DNA of 64,000 bases from Acidobacteriaceae bacterium (GCA_903642235.1 CAHJWL010000001.1:124001-188000), one strand, 5' to 3'. Counted from the first letter of the stretch, positions 26,298 to 35,113 are shown. The notes: generated by a model from the sequence alone, not told the origin. Program-made: numbers and translations.

Positions 26298-27454
26298 TAA
26301 CGCCGTCCCCAGTTGTAAGCAGCCGCGGGTCCGGCACGGAGAAAACGGGTCCAGGGCAGGCTTCGCACCACCGGCCAGAGATCCGCTGTTCGCGGCAGGC
26401 CGGCTAGAAAGCGGACCAGCGAGTCTGACGGGCAATTCTGAAATAGAGCACCGAACAGGCTGGCCGCAGAACAGGAACGCTGCTGTAAGACCTGGAGAAA
26501 GAGCGTATCCATCACTTCGAGCAACCGACTGCGCTCCGGTGCAGTCGGCACACCTGTTGTGCGCAGTGAAGCAGCGCAGCTTTCGCTCCAGCGCTGGATG
26601 GCATGGAAGGCGTAGCCGGAGGAAGCACGCATACTTCCTCCTCTGGTACCCGCCTGGATGACTCTGCCCTGCGTTGACGCAGGAGCAACCGCCATCGGGA
26701 GAGATCCGCTCTCCTTCCGTTTCAGTTTCCAGCCTGGGAGCGCATGGCGGTTTAGCCAGTTCAGTAGATTTGCCTCCAGCTCCAGGGGCATGCACTCCAT
26801 GCGGGAGAACTGAGTCCACTCGCAGAGAAACTCTCGTTCCCGAATCGGAAGAACGTACATGAACTGTGCGACGCAAGCACCTTCAGGCTGGAAGTCCATC
26901 AGAGTGGGAACATGGTGAAAAGCTGACTCGGTCGGTTCGAACTCGAGAAGAAAGCCAAGGAAATGTTGCCAGAGCCATGGACTGCGCAAGGTCCTATGCT
27001 GCGGCCGAGTATCGATCACCCACGGAGCGACGGCTGTCGATCCGTCGCTCAGGGCGACCTCCACATTTGCTTCCAAGATTGTGCAGGTCTCTGCGGAGAC
27101 ACCCTGCAGCATTGAGCAGGTTGACGATCGGGCGATCGCCGCCAGCGCTTTTGCGTAGAAGAGATCGGAGCGGATCATCTCGTAGGGGTAGGCGTCGCTC
27201 CCTCGTTGTATCGTCCTAGAGCTCGCGACGACGCGCCACTGGGGCCACTCCGCCACGGCGCAGTCCTCGAAGAGATGCGATTGAACACGCCAGCCGCACC
27301 AAGTTCGGTCTTCCTCGTAGGTCAGACGCGGTTCGACGATGAGTACGTGCAGCGACGGTGCTTCGATTGCCAATCGAGTCGCCAGACTGAGACCGGCGCA
27401 CCCTCCGCCAAGGATGATGAGATCGGCCTGGATCGCTGGAGTTTGGCTGTTCAT
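26297..27454 (-). CDS. crtY: Lycopene beta-cyclase (CrtY type)
   Basis: The 385-residue product is a CrtY-type lycopene cyclase, which converts lycopene to beta-carotene by cyclising both ends. An N-terminal dinucleotide-binding motif (DLIILGGGCAGLSLATRL, residues about 9-27) is followed by EEDRTWCGW, and later by HHVPTLMDFQPEG and GTRGGSMRASSGYAFHAIQR, as in CrtY proteins. ATG 27454 overlaps the crtB stop as ATGA, indicating translational coupling; the frame open upstream to 27823 is antiparallel noise within crtB. It supplies beta-carotene to the Brp/Blh enzyme encoded immediately downstream. Confidence 0.9.
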   Translation of the reverse strand: MNSQTPAIQADLIILGGGCAGLSLATRLAIEAPSLHVLIVEPRLTYEEDRTWCGWRVQSHLFEDCAVAEWPQWRVVASSRTIQRGSDAYPYEMIRSDLFYAKALAAIARSSTCSMLQGVSAETCTILEANVEVALSDGSTAVAPWVIDTRPQHRTLRSPWLWQHFLGFLLEFEPTESAFHHVPTLMDFQPEGACVAQFMYVLPIREREFLCEWTQFSRMECMPLELEANLLNWLNRHALPGWKLKRKESGSLPMAVAPASTQGRVIQAGTRGGSMRASSGYAFHAIQRWSESCAASLRTTGVPTAPERSRLLEVMDTLFLQVLQQRSCSAASLFGALFQNCPSDSLVRFLAGLPRTADLWPVVRSLPWTRFLRAGPAAAYNWGRR

Positions 27455-28389
27455 GCCATACCTGGCATTTCGGCCAAAGGCCGATGCAGGCGATCGATCT
27501 CGGAGCCCTCGAGCACAGGATGTGGCGAGCTTGCTCGAGCAAGCACCCAACCAGCTAGAAGCAGTTTGCGCGAGGTCGACACAACGGTGCGTTCGCCCCA
27601 CCAGCGCATGCCCGAAGCCCGCAACGCGACGCCGATCTCGCGATAGATGGTTGCCGCCATCTGGATGGCGAGACGGCTGCGATACGGAATGAAGACAAAG
27701 CCCTGCGAGGCAGAGGCATAGTATCGGTCTGCCAGGGTGAGCAAGCGGCCGATCGCGCCGCTGACAGATGGTCGACACAATGGATCGGCTACGATCTGCT
27801 GCGGCGTAAGCTCGCCGAGCCATTCCCCAGGCAGATAGCGGCGGCCGATCCGGGCATCCTCAAGAACATCGCGCGCTATGTTTGTCATCTGCATCGCTAT
27901 CCCGAGATCAGCGGCATACAAGCGGGCCTGCTTCTCCTGCACCCCGAGAAGTGGCGACATCAAAAGGCCGACTGTGCCGGCGACACCGAAACAGTAACGA
28001 ACAAGCTCGGTTTCTGTCTGCAGATGCAGTGATTTCGAGCTGTCGTCGACAAAGGTCGACACTAGATGTGCGGCAACATCGAGCGGAAGGGCTCGACGCT
28101 GCGCGAGAGCAAGCAGCCCCGCGACGCAGGTATCCGCAGTCGCACCGCTGGGAAGATCGTGTGCGAGAGCCTCGAGACGCTGCACGGTTTGCGGCGTCGG
28201 AGCGTGGTCGGCGAGGTCATCAAGCGTGCGACAAAAGGCATAGAGCTCTGCGACATCTGCTGCGACCTCCCGGGGTAGAAATCTGCTGGCAAACCAGAAG
28301 GAGCGACCGTTGCGGCGCATGGTGTCTGCCGGCGTGGATGCTGCTCCTGAACACGGCGACGGTCCCTCGGGAAGTGAGAAGGTTGCCAT
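27451..28389 (-). CDS. crtB: Phytoene synthase
   Basis: This 312-residue trans-isoprenyl diphosphate synthase condenses two geranylgeranyl diphosphates head to head to phytoene. The first aspartate-rich motif is DDLAD at residues 57-61 in AELYAFCRTLDDLAD; the second is in MTNIARDVLEDARIGRRYLP (about 168-187). The start is ATG 28389, which shares one base with the crtI stop (TGATG); a GTG one codon earlier would give a GTGA overlap instead. It is the fourth gene of the rhodopsin operon, with overlaps on both sides. Confidence 0.94.
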   Translation of the reverse strand: MATFSLPEGPSPCSGAASTPADTMRRNGRSFWFASRFLPREVAADVAELYAFCRTLDDLADHAPTPQTVQRLEALAHDLPSGATADTCVAGLLALAQRRALPLDVAAHLVSTFVDDSSKSLHLQTETELVRYCFGVAGTVGLLMSPLLGVQEKQARLYAADLGIAMQMTNIARDVLEDARIGRRYLPGEWLGELTPQQIVADPLCRPSVSGAIGRLLTLADRYYASASQGFVFIPYRSRLAIQMAATIYREIGVALRASGMRWWGERTVVSTSRKLLLAGWVLARASSPHPVLEGSEIDRLHRPLAEMPGMA

Positions 28390-29858
28390 CACGCCACCCT
28401 TGGGAGCATATCGTCGACGATTTTGGCACTGGTCAGCACACCGGGTAGACCAGCGCCCGGATGCGTACCGGCTCCTACCAGATAGAGATTGGATACACCC
28501 TCCGCACGATTGTGAAAGCGGAACCAGGCTGACTGGTGAAGGACGGGTGCGAGCGAGAATCCCGCACCATCTACGCTGAGGTAGCGCTGCTCGAAGTCGC
28601 GGGGCGTCATGTGAAATCGTTCGACGATGCGCTCCTCAAGACCAGGAAGCATGGTCTCGCCGAGTGCCTTCACGATGGAATCGCCATAGGCGTCAGCGAT
28701 GTGCTCCCAGTTCGCAACAGAGCGCAGGTTCGGCACGGGAGCCAGCACGTACCAGGAGTCGCATCCGGCCGGTGCAAAGGTCGGGTCTGTCGCCGTTGGC
28801 CGATGGATGTAGAGCGAGAAGTCCTTCCCGAGATGGAAGCGGTTGAAGATGTCATGCAACAGCTCGCGATAGGTGTCGCCGAACCAGATGGTGTGGTGTG
28901 CGATCTCCGGGTACTGCCGTGTTGTACCGAAGTACAGAACGAAGAGACCCATCGAGCGCTTGGCCGCCCGCGCCTTAAGCCTGGTGAACAGAGGCGGCCG
29001 ACGCAAGAGGCCGGAGTACAGAAAGAGTGGATCGGCATCGGAGATGACGAGATCGGCTAGCAAGCGCTGCTTGGTTGCGAGTTCAACACCGATAGCAGCA
29101 CCGCCCTCGACCAGGATCTCTGTCACGGTTGTGTTGAGTCTGACGTCGATGCCGACCTCTTCCATCAACCTGCCAATTCCAGCGACGAGAGTGCCCGTTC
29201 CTCCCATTGCAAACTGAATTCCCCATCTTTGCTCAAGGTAGTGAATGAGCGAGTAAATGCTTGTCGTGCTGAAAGGATTGCCACCAACGAGCAGAGGTGA
29301 AACCGAGAAGGCCCGGCGCAGCCAAGGGTGGCGAATATGGCGGCAGACAAACTGCCAGACGCTGCGATAGCCGCCCAGCCGAACCAACTGGGGCAGCAGC
29401 GCGATCATGGTGCCGATCTGATCGAAAGACTTTGCCGCCAGTTGCTCAAAGCCGACAGCAAAGATCGCTTTCGATTCCTCCAGAAGATTCAGGTACCCTG
29501 TGCGATCGCCGGGAGAGATGCGATCAATCTCAGCGAGGGTTTCCTGCAGCGTTCCACCATAATTAAAGGATGTACCGTCGGGAAAGCGGAAGCGGTACCA
29601 GGGACTCACTGCCACAAGCTCGGCATAGTTCTCAAGCTGCTTTCCGAACAGCGCGAACAGTTCTTCAAACAGGAAGGAGGCGGTGATGACAGTCGGACCG
29701 GCATCGTGGCGAAATCCTCCTCGCTCAAAAACCTGTGCCCTGCCTCCCAGCTGAGGACAGCGGTCGATGACTAGGACCTCATAGCCTTTCGCGCGTGCTC
29801 GAAGCGCGGCTGCCAAGCCACCAAAACCCGCTCCGATGACGATCACTTTCTTACTCAT
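28389..29858 (-). CDS. crtI: Phytoene desaturase (CrtI type)
   Basis: The 489-residue FAD-dependent enzyme introduces four double bonds into phytoene to give lycopene. The N-terminal Rossmann motif VIVIGAGFGGLAAALRA (about 5-21) and the substrate-side sequence GGRAQVFERGGFRHDAGPTV (about 40-59) are typical, as is the C-terminal FAD motif GAGTHPGAGLPGVLTSAKIV (about 463-482). ATG 29858 overlaps the crtE stop as ATGA, so the two are coupled; earlier in-frame codons lie inside crtE. With crtE, crtB, crtY and brp/blh it completes the route to retinal. Confidence 0.95.
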   Translation of the reverse strand: MSKKVIVIGAGFGGLAAALRARAKGYEVLVIDRCPQLGGRAQVFERGGFRHDAGPTVITASFLFEELFALFGKQLENYAELVAVSPWYRFRFPDGTSFNYGGTLQETLAEIDRISPGDRTGYLNLLEESKAIFAVGFEQLAAKSFDQIGTMIALLPQLVRLGGYRSVWQFVCRHIRHPWLRRAFSVSPLLVGGNPFSTTSIYSLIHYLEQRWGIQFAMGGTGTLVAGIGRLMEEVGIDVRLNTTVTEILVEGGAAIGVELATKQRLLADLVISDADPLFLYSGLLRRPPLFTRLKARAAKRSMGLFVLYFGTTRQYPEIAHHTIWFGDTYRELLHDIFNRFHLGKDFSLYIHRPTATDPTFAPAGCDSWYVLAPVPNLRSVANWEHIADAYGDSIVKALGETMLPGLEERIVERFHMTPRDFEQRYLSVDGAGFSLAPVLHQSAWFRFHNRAEGVSNLYLVGAGTHPGAGLPGVLTSAKIVDDMLPRVA

Positions 29859-30724
29859 GCCTGGACGCCTGCGGCTGGAAGCTCCACACCTAATTGCGCC
29901 TGGAGTGAAAGGACGTGATCCGTCAAGACAGAACCGCACCTCGAGGGCAGCCTATCCGCTAGTGCCAAGACCGTGAACATCTGGTCCTCGGCTCTTTCAC
30001 GCGCAATCCCTCTTGCTTCCGCTACGGAGACTCTGAGCGACGTTGCGAGGACCTGCACAAAGTTCAGGCAGTTCGCGAGCTGGTCCTCTTCTACGTCGCG
30101 AAGATCATCCGCAATCTGATAGGCCACAGCGAAGGCGTCCGCTACCTGTTGTGCCAGCGGCAGGGCAGCGCCAAGCCCCGCAAACAGAAGTGGTAACTGC
30201 AGACAGAGGCTGATCAGAGAGGCAGACTTGCCAACGGCAAGAGCCTCATAGCCGGCTGGGGACTGTGGACGCAGGGTCGCTTGCAGTTCCTGAACCTGAC
30301 CGCAGATGAGTTCCTGCGTGCGCGAGGACACCAGGGCCCAAAGCTCTCGCGCACAGGAAGCAGGGGTCGTCTGCATAGAAGAGTAAGCGGCACTGAGCAT
30401 CAGATCGCCCGCGCAGATCGCGATGCCATCACTGAACTGACTCCAGGTAGAGCGTCGCCCCCGCCGCCGTGGAGACCGGTCCATTAAGTCGTCGTGCAGG
30501 AGCGAAGCATTGTGCAGGAGTTCACAGGTGGTGGCAAAGCCGATAGATATAGCTGGCGATATGCCGAGACGGTCACAGGCATCCAGACATAGCCGGGCAC
30601 GTAACTGGTTGCCCGGTACAGACAAATGATAGTTCACTGCAAGGATGACTGGATTCGTAGGGGACGCAGAGCCGGCGCAGATCCTCCGCATAGCTAGATC
30701 TACTTCATGGGCTAGATCCTTCAT
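29855..30724 (-). CDS. crtE: Geranylgeranyl diphosphate synthase
   Basis: The 289-residue polyprenyl synthase extends farnesyl diphosphate (or shorter units) to geranylgeranyl diphosphate, feeding phytoene synthase. The first aspartate-rich motif is DDLMD (residues 78-82 in ASLLHDDLMDRSPRRRGR) and the second is DDLRD (206-210 in YQIADDLRD). The spacing in the first motif (DD-x2-D) and the bulky residues before it should be compared with known synthases to confirm chain length; C20 is inferred from operon context. It begins 24 bases after the rhodopsin stop and overlaps crtI by four bases. Confidence 0.92.
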   Translation of the reverse strand: MKDLAHEVDLAMRRICAGSASPTNPVILAVNYHLSVPGNQLRARLCLDACDRLGISPAISIGFATTCELLHNASLLHDDLMDRSPRRRGRRSTWSQFSDGIAICAGDLMLSAAYSSMQTTPASCARELWALVSSRTQELICGQVQELQATLRPQSPAGYEALAVGKSASLISLCLQLPLLFAGLGAALPLAQQVADAFAVAYQIADDLRDVEEDQLANCLNFVQVLATSLRVSVAEARGIARERAEDQMFTVLALADRLPSRCGSVLTDHVLSLQAQLGVELPAAGVQA

Positions 30725-30748
30725 GCGGCTACCACCTGCTCTACACCG

Positions 30749-31528
30749 TTAGAGAGCCACAACATTCTGTTTATGCCCAGGCGTCTCAGCTTCATCCTGA
30801 CTCTTGCGAAGGGCTATGACATAGATAAACAGGCCAAATCCAGCCTTTGCAAGAATGTCAGCAATACTGTAGCCCACTTGTACGCTTACATACGCAGTAG
30901 GACCTGAAAGACCTATCAGAGGGAAGAGGTAGACTATCGGGTAGAAAAGCCAGGTAACAACCGTGATATACCGGGCGGCACTTACCATTTTTCGCGCATT
31001 CTCCGGCTGCTGGCTGATTGCAGCCTTCAATCCGAAAAACAACTCATATTGGATCAGAAGGAAGAAGATCATCGACAGTCCCCACCAGAGCAGACGGGTC
31101 CCAGTCGCCGTGGCACCTTCTCCTGGAAAGCCTAGAACAATCATCAGAACAGCGTAGGTTGCGAGGCGGGTCGACTTAGCTGTACCTTCCTTGCCGGGAA
31201 GGTTCATAACAAGAATAAGTTCAGTGACGAGGAGTGGCACTGTCAGCAGCCAGTCAATATAGCGATACGCATCATTAAAGGGACGGCCTGTCGCGGTAAC
31301 GTTTTTGTTGAGAACTGTGTAGGCCTGCTCCCAGCTATTGAAGATGCGCACATAGTGATAGAGCGCAATCATGCAAACGATACCGGAGACTGTAACCGCG
31401 GTCTTGTAGGTTGTGGAGATCTGTGAGCGGCTGAGAAAGAGAAAGACTGTCGCGGCCAACATAGATGCGATGACAAGAGACAGCGCGTTATAGACCGTGT
31501 TGTATTGCGAATAGGACAGCTGCACCAT
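30749..31528 (-). CDS. Proton-pumping rhodopsin (proteorhodopsin/xanthorhodopsin type)
   Basis: The 259-residue seven-helix membrane protein binds retinal at Lys228 (SIADILAKAGFG, helix G). Helix C reads RYIDWLLTVPLLVTE, giving Asp92, Thr96 and Glu103, the D-T-E motif of outward proton pumps with a carboxylic proton donor. His58 in helix B (ALYHYV) matches the histidine that partners the counterion. Leu100 is at the spectral-tuning site (residue 105 in proteorhodopsin), which predicts green absorption. ATG 31528 is preferred over ATG 31534 because GGAG lies six bases before it and directly abuts the earlier ATG. The gene is clearly lower in GC (about 46-47% in two sampled 60-base stretches) than its neighbours. 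It leads the carotenoid-retinal operon. Whether helix E allows a carotenoid antenna cannot be judged without alignment. Confidence 0.95.
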   Translation of the reverse strand: MVQLSYSQYNTVYNALSLVIASMLAATVFLFLSRSQISTTYKTAVTVSGIVCMIALYHYVRIFNSWEQAYTVLNKNVTATGRPFNDAYRYIDWLLTVPLLVTELILVMNLPGKEGTAKSTRLATYAVLMIVLGFPGEGATATGTRLLWWGLSMIFFLLIQYELFFGLKAAISQQPENARKMVSAARYITVVTWLFYPIVYLFPLIGLSGPTAYVSVQVGYSIADILAKAGFGLFIYVIALRKSQDEAETPGHKQNVVAL

Positions 31529-32151
31529 AGTCATCTCCAGTAGTGTTGCGGTAGAGCGTTCTTAGTGGTGAAGGTAGTCTGCTGAAGACCTTGGGAAAGC
31601 AACGAGAGCGCATTTTGTACCTTGTATCTCAAGGAAGGACAGTCGTTTGCCATCACCAGGGCTGGAGTACAGCCTCGCCTAGAAAGAGAATGAAAACTCT
31701 GATGCAAAACGAACAGTGGAGCTCAGGTCAGAAATCAGTCTGATTGGCCCTTACGGGATCCTTACCTATGCTGGCCGTCTTCCCATCGGTGAGGACCCGT
31801 ACATTGGGTGATGTGATGCTATCTGGCAGGTACAAAGAAAGCGAAACGCAAAGCAGTTTCATCAGGGCAACATGGCTCTATCTGGGTTTGTAAAGTACAA
31901 GGCCAGATGGAGGAGATGCTATTCAGGATGGCAGCCGGGGCAAGTCTGTGATGACATGACGAAGAAAAGCCGGCCTAAGAAACTGGGCGCAAGCTCGCTT
32001 CAACCGCGTAAGTCGCAAGAGGCGCTGCTGCTCCTGCTCTCTTAGTTGAGATGTCAGGGAAAGCAGCCTACCAGGCTCATGCCTCAGGAAGGATGTTCAC
32101 TGCGACATGCTCAGTGTCTCTACGACAAGCAAACACAACAGATTCTGTGGA
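31529..32151. other. 623-bp intergenic region upstream of the rhodopsin operon
   Basis: This is the longest gene-free stretch in the window and should hold the rhodopsin promoter (minus strand) and the end of the his transcript. No convincing sigma-70 pair was found. A 57-codon plus-strand ORF (31872-32045, beginning MALSGFVKYKARW) has a weak ribosome site and no recognisable family. Base composition is lower in GC than the surrounding genes, like the rhodopsin gene. Confidence 0.5.
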
Positions 32152-33321
32152 TCAGGGGCGCTGCCATTTCATCACGTCGAGGCTCTCGCGAAGAGCGGCG
32201 AGGCCCTGGGTGACGTGATCTTCGATGCCGACAGTGATGCGGATAAGTCCAGTGCAGCCGGGGTCTGAGGATCGATCGCGGAGGAGGATGCTTTTTGTTC
32301 GCATGAGAGTTACAAACTCAGCGTGGCGGGGGCCGATCTCGAAGAGGACGAAGTTCGCTTCCGACGGCCAGAAGCGAACGTTGAAGTCGCGAAGGGTAGC
32401 CTCAATGCGGGCGCGTCCGGCGCGGACCTGGTCCGTGTACCAACTCAGATAGTCCTGGTCGGCAAGGGCGTCCGGAAGCACGGTCAGCGCGATGCCATTG
32501 ACGTTGTAAGGGGAGGCCACTTTACGAACAGCGTGCATGAGCGGGGCGGGACCGGCGAGCATGCCGAGCCGAAGATTGGCAAGACCGTAGGCTTTCGAAA
32601 AGGTGCGGCCGACGATGAGATTGGGGATGTGACCCACGTCTCCGAGGGTAGTTTCGCCGTGAAAATGAAAGTAAGCCTCGTCGACGAAGAGGACGGCCTG
32701 GGGTGCGGCGCTGGCGATCTGAAGCAGCTGCTCGCGCGCGATGGTTGTACCTGTGGGGTTGTTAGGGCTGGCGACAAGGATGAGCTTGGTACGCGGGGTG
32801 ATGGCGGCGAGAAAGCGGTCAAACGGGAAGGCGAAGCTTTCGTCGCATTGAACGCGGCGCAGGTTGCCGCTCATGATGCCGACGGAGACGTCGTACATGA
32901 AGAAAGTCGGAGTGTTGATGATGGCTTCATCGTCCTCCTCGAGGAAGGCGAGGCAGAGCAGATGGATCGCTTCATCAACGCCGTTCGTGAGGAGGACCTG
33001 GTCGGGGGTCAGGCCGAAGTGCGCGGCTGTGGCGATCTCGGCGTGCTCACGCTCCGGGTAGACGGTCAGATCGGCGGCAGTTACAGATTGCAGGCGCTCA
33101 AGAACGCGAGGCGAGGGAGCAAAGGTGTTCTCGTTGAAGTCCAGGCGAAGCGCGGTGCGCGCAGCGAGGGGCGGGTGGTACTCAGGCGCGGCGAGGACAC
33201 GACGGCGGGGTTGCGGAAGTGTGGGTGCCGGGTCCGCTTGATGGCTGGCAATGTGATCGTCAAGCTGCGTGGCGGGCGTCGTAGCAAAGGAACCGGGCAT
33301 GATGGCGGACTCGGGGCTCAT
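32152..33321 (-). CDS. hisC: Histidinol-phosphate aminotransferase
   Basis: This 389-residue PLP enzyme of fold type I converts imidazole-acetol phosphate plus glutamate to histidinol phosphate. Visible family features are RLDFNENTFAPSPRVLE (about 59), LTNGVDEAIHLL (about 110), VASPNNPTGTT (about 180), VDEAYFHFHG (about 210) and the PLP-lysine motif GRTFSKAYGLANLRLG (about 230). The N-terminal 45 residues are Pro/Ala rich and longer than in most family members. ATG 33321 overlaps the hisD stop as ATGA. It is the last his gene visible in the operon; the remaining his genes are not in the window. Confidence 0.95.
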   Translation of the reverse strand: MSPESAIMPGSFATTPATQLDDHIASHQADPAPTLPQPRRRVLAAPEYHPPLAARTALRLDFNENTFAPSPRVLERLQSVTAADLTVYPEREHAEIATAAHFGLTPDQVLLTNGVDEAIHLLCLAFLEEDDEAIINTPTFFMYDVSVGIMSGNLRRVQCDESFAFPFDRFLAAITPRTKLILVASPNNPTGTTIAREQLLQIASAAPQAVLFVDEAYFHFHGETTLGDVGHIPNLIVGRTFSKAYGLANLRLGMLAGPAPLMHAVRKVASPYNVNGIALTVLPDALADQDYLSWYTDQVRAGRARIEATLRDFNVRFWPSEANFVLFEIGPRHAEFVTLMRTKSILLRDRSSDPGCTGLIRITVGIEDHVTQGLAALRESLDVMKWQRP

Positions 33322-34589
33322 GCGGTCTCCAGCTTAACGCTGATGCTGTTGGCGTGGGCAGCGAGGCCTTCGGCTTCGGCGAGGCGGATAGCATGGGGCG
33401 CGATGGTGGCGAGACCGTCGCGGGTATAACGCTGGACGGTGATGATCTTGACGAAGTCGAGAACACTCAAACCGCCGCGCATGCGGCCATGGCGGCCGGT
33501 GGGGAGAACGTGGTTGGGGCCGGAGATGTAGTCCCCGAGCGACTGCGGTGTGTGCTGGCCGATGAAGACGGAACCAGCGTTTTGGATCCAGCGGACGTCG
33601 GCGCCGTCGTCGACGGAGAGATGCTCGGGGGCGAGGCGGTTGGTGAGGGTTTGAGCTTCGGTAACAGACTCTGTTACAAAAATGAAGCCCTGCGCGGCGA
33701 GCGACTGTTGCGCAATGGGGTTGGCTGCGGATTGCAGGTCGCTCTCACGGCGGACCTGCTCGGCAAGCTGCAGGTTGGACGTGAGCAGAATGGCGAGGGC
33801 TTCGGGATCGTGCTCGGCCTGCGCGACGAGATCGGCGGCGATGCCGCGGGGGTTGCCGGTCTCGGAGGTGACGACGATCTCCGTGGGACCAGCGGGCATG
33901 TCGATCCCACAGACAGCGGAGACGGCGAGCTTGGCGGCGGTAACGTATAGGTTGCCGGGGCCGACGATCTTGTCGACGCGGGCGATAGTCTCCGTGCCGT
34001 AGGCGAGGGCGGCAATGGCCTGGGCGCCGCCAATGCGGTAGAACTCAGTGACGCCGGCGAGGTGGGCGGCAGCAAGGGTTTCAAGTGCGGGTTTGGGCGA
34101 GCAGACGACGATGCGCGGGACGCCGGCTACCTGCGCGGGCGTGGTGGTCATGAGCAGCGTCGAGGGCAGGGGATAGCGGCCGCCGGGAACGTAGCAGCCG
34201 ACGGAGCCGAGCGGGCGAACGACTTGGCCGGTCTCGATGCCGGGACCCTGCTGAGTGCTCCAGCTTTTCGGGAGCTGGCGCTCCGCAAAGGCGCGGATGT
34301 TAGCCTGCGCGACAAGCATGGCGGCCTTGAGGTCGTCGGGGATGGTGTCCCAGGCGAACTTCATTTCTTCCTGCGAGACGCGGAGGCTGGCGATGCTGGT
34401 GCCGGCGAAACCGTCGAGACGGGTGGCGTACTCGAGGAGAGACGCGTCGCCGTGGGTGCGGATGGCAGAGAGAATCTCATTGACGATGGGCGCGACCTTG
34501 GCGGTGTTGGTGTCGCCGCGATGTTCAATCTCGCGAAGGAGGGCTTCTGCCTGGTCGCGACTCTCGCCAAAGGTATGAAGGAGCTTCAT
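33318..34589 (-). CDS. hisD: Histidinol dehydrogenase
   Basis: The 423-residue zinc and NAD enzyme performs the last two oxidations of histidine synthesis, histidinol to histidine. Typical stretches are PLGSVGCYVPGGRYPLPST, VDKIVGPGNLYVTAAK, DMPAGPTEIVV, QAEHDPEALAILLTS and the C-terminal SGPNHVLPTGRHGRM. ATG 34589 (AGGA just upstream, protein start MKLLHTFGES) is chosen. A TTG at 34649 would add 20 residues and overlap the preceding gene's stop as TTGA, so it remains an alternative. It is coupled to hisC by an ATGA overlap. Confidence 0.95.
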   Translation of the reverse strand: MKLLHTFGESRDQAEALLREIEHRGDTNTAKVAPIVNEILSAIRTHGDASLLEYATRLDGFAGTSIASLRVSQEEMKFAWDTIPDDLKAAMLVAQANIRAFAERQLPKSWSTQQGPGIETGQVVRPLGSVGCYVPGGRYPLPSTLLMTTTPAQVAGVPRIVVCSPKPALETLAAAHLAGVTEFYRIGGAQAIAALAYGTETIARVDKIVGPGNLYVTAAKLAVSAVCGIDMPAGPTEIVVTSETGNPRGIAADLVAQAEHDPEALAILLTSNLQLAEQVRRESDLQSAANPIAQQSLAAQGFIFVTESVTEAQTLTNRLAPEHLSVDDGADVRWIQNAGSVFIGQHTPQSLGDYISGPNHVLPTGRHGRMRGGLSVLDFVKIITVQRYTRDGLATIAPHAIRLAEAEGLAAHANSISVKLETA

Positions 34590-34645
34590 GGTTCCTGCTT
34601 GTCTTGACTGCTGGTGTCGTTCGTAGAGCGCGTTTGGCAGGGTGC

Positions 34646-35113
34646 TCAACGAATCTTGTTGATAGGCGGCTGATAGCCGGATTGGGTTCTCTGGTGAAAG
34701 CGGCGCGGGTGCTTGAGTTGAGCCTGCATGAGCTTCTGCTCCTGTTTTGTGCCGGTAAGGGTTACACGTTTTGCGGCTTCCGGAGAGGCGGGGTAGACGC
34801 GCTCGGGTTTCTTCGGGTCGATAACAACGATGAGGCTGAGGTTAGGGGTGATGCGCTGGCCGGCCGGCAGGCGGGTGCGAAGCGTGACTTCGCGCGGAGG
34901 CTTGGCGGGCTCCTGAACGCGAAGGCGGATGTCGTGAAGGCCGAGAGCCTTGAGCCAGCCGCCGATCTTTGCGGCGGAGATGACAATGCCATAGAGCACC
35001 AGGCCTTCGTTCTGAATCTTCTCCTGCGCCCGGCGCTGGCGCAGGTAGTTGATGCCGGAGACGAGAGCGAGAAGAGCGAGGATGCTGAGCGTGATGATGA
35101 GAGTGAGCTTCAT
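34646..35113 (-). CDS. Small membrane-anchored protein of unknown function in the his operon
   Basis: This 155-residue protein begins with one transmembrane segment (about 3-22, LTLIITLSILALLALVSGIN). A short basic stretch (YLRQRRAQEK) and a soluble alpha/beta-looking domain (about 35-115) follow, and the tail is basic (HPRRFHQRTQSG). The N-in, C-out or C-in topology cannot be decided. I do not recognise a family. It sits between hisG and hisD on the same strand, 57 bases before the preferred hisD start, so it should be co-transcribed with histidine genes, but nothing in the sequence ties it to histidine synthesis. Confidence 0.6.
   Translation of the reverse strand: MKLTLIITLSILALLALVSGINYLRQRRAQEKIQNEGLVLYGIVISAAKIGGWLKALGLHDIRLRVQEPAKPPREVTLRTRLPAGQRITPNLSLIVVIDPKKPERVYPASPEAAKRVTLTGTKQEQKLMQAQLKHPRRFHQRTQSGYQPPINKIR

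Noticed and set aside
25599-26300. Long plus-strand frame (233 codons) opposite brp/blh
   Set aside because: It is the antisense shadow of a strongly conserved membrane enzyme; its composition is charged and family-free.
31741-31765. cccttacgggatccttacc as a further copy of the dispersed repeat
   Set aside because: Only the TACGGGAT core matches; the flanks gcag and gacaac are missing.
34590-34649. TTG start for hisD overlapping the upstream stop as TTGA
   Set aside because: The added 20 residues do not resemble HisD N-termini and the ATG at 34589 has its own AGGA; mentioned as an alternative only.
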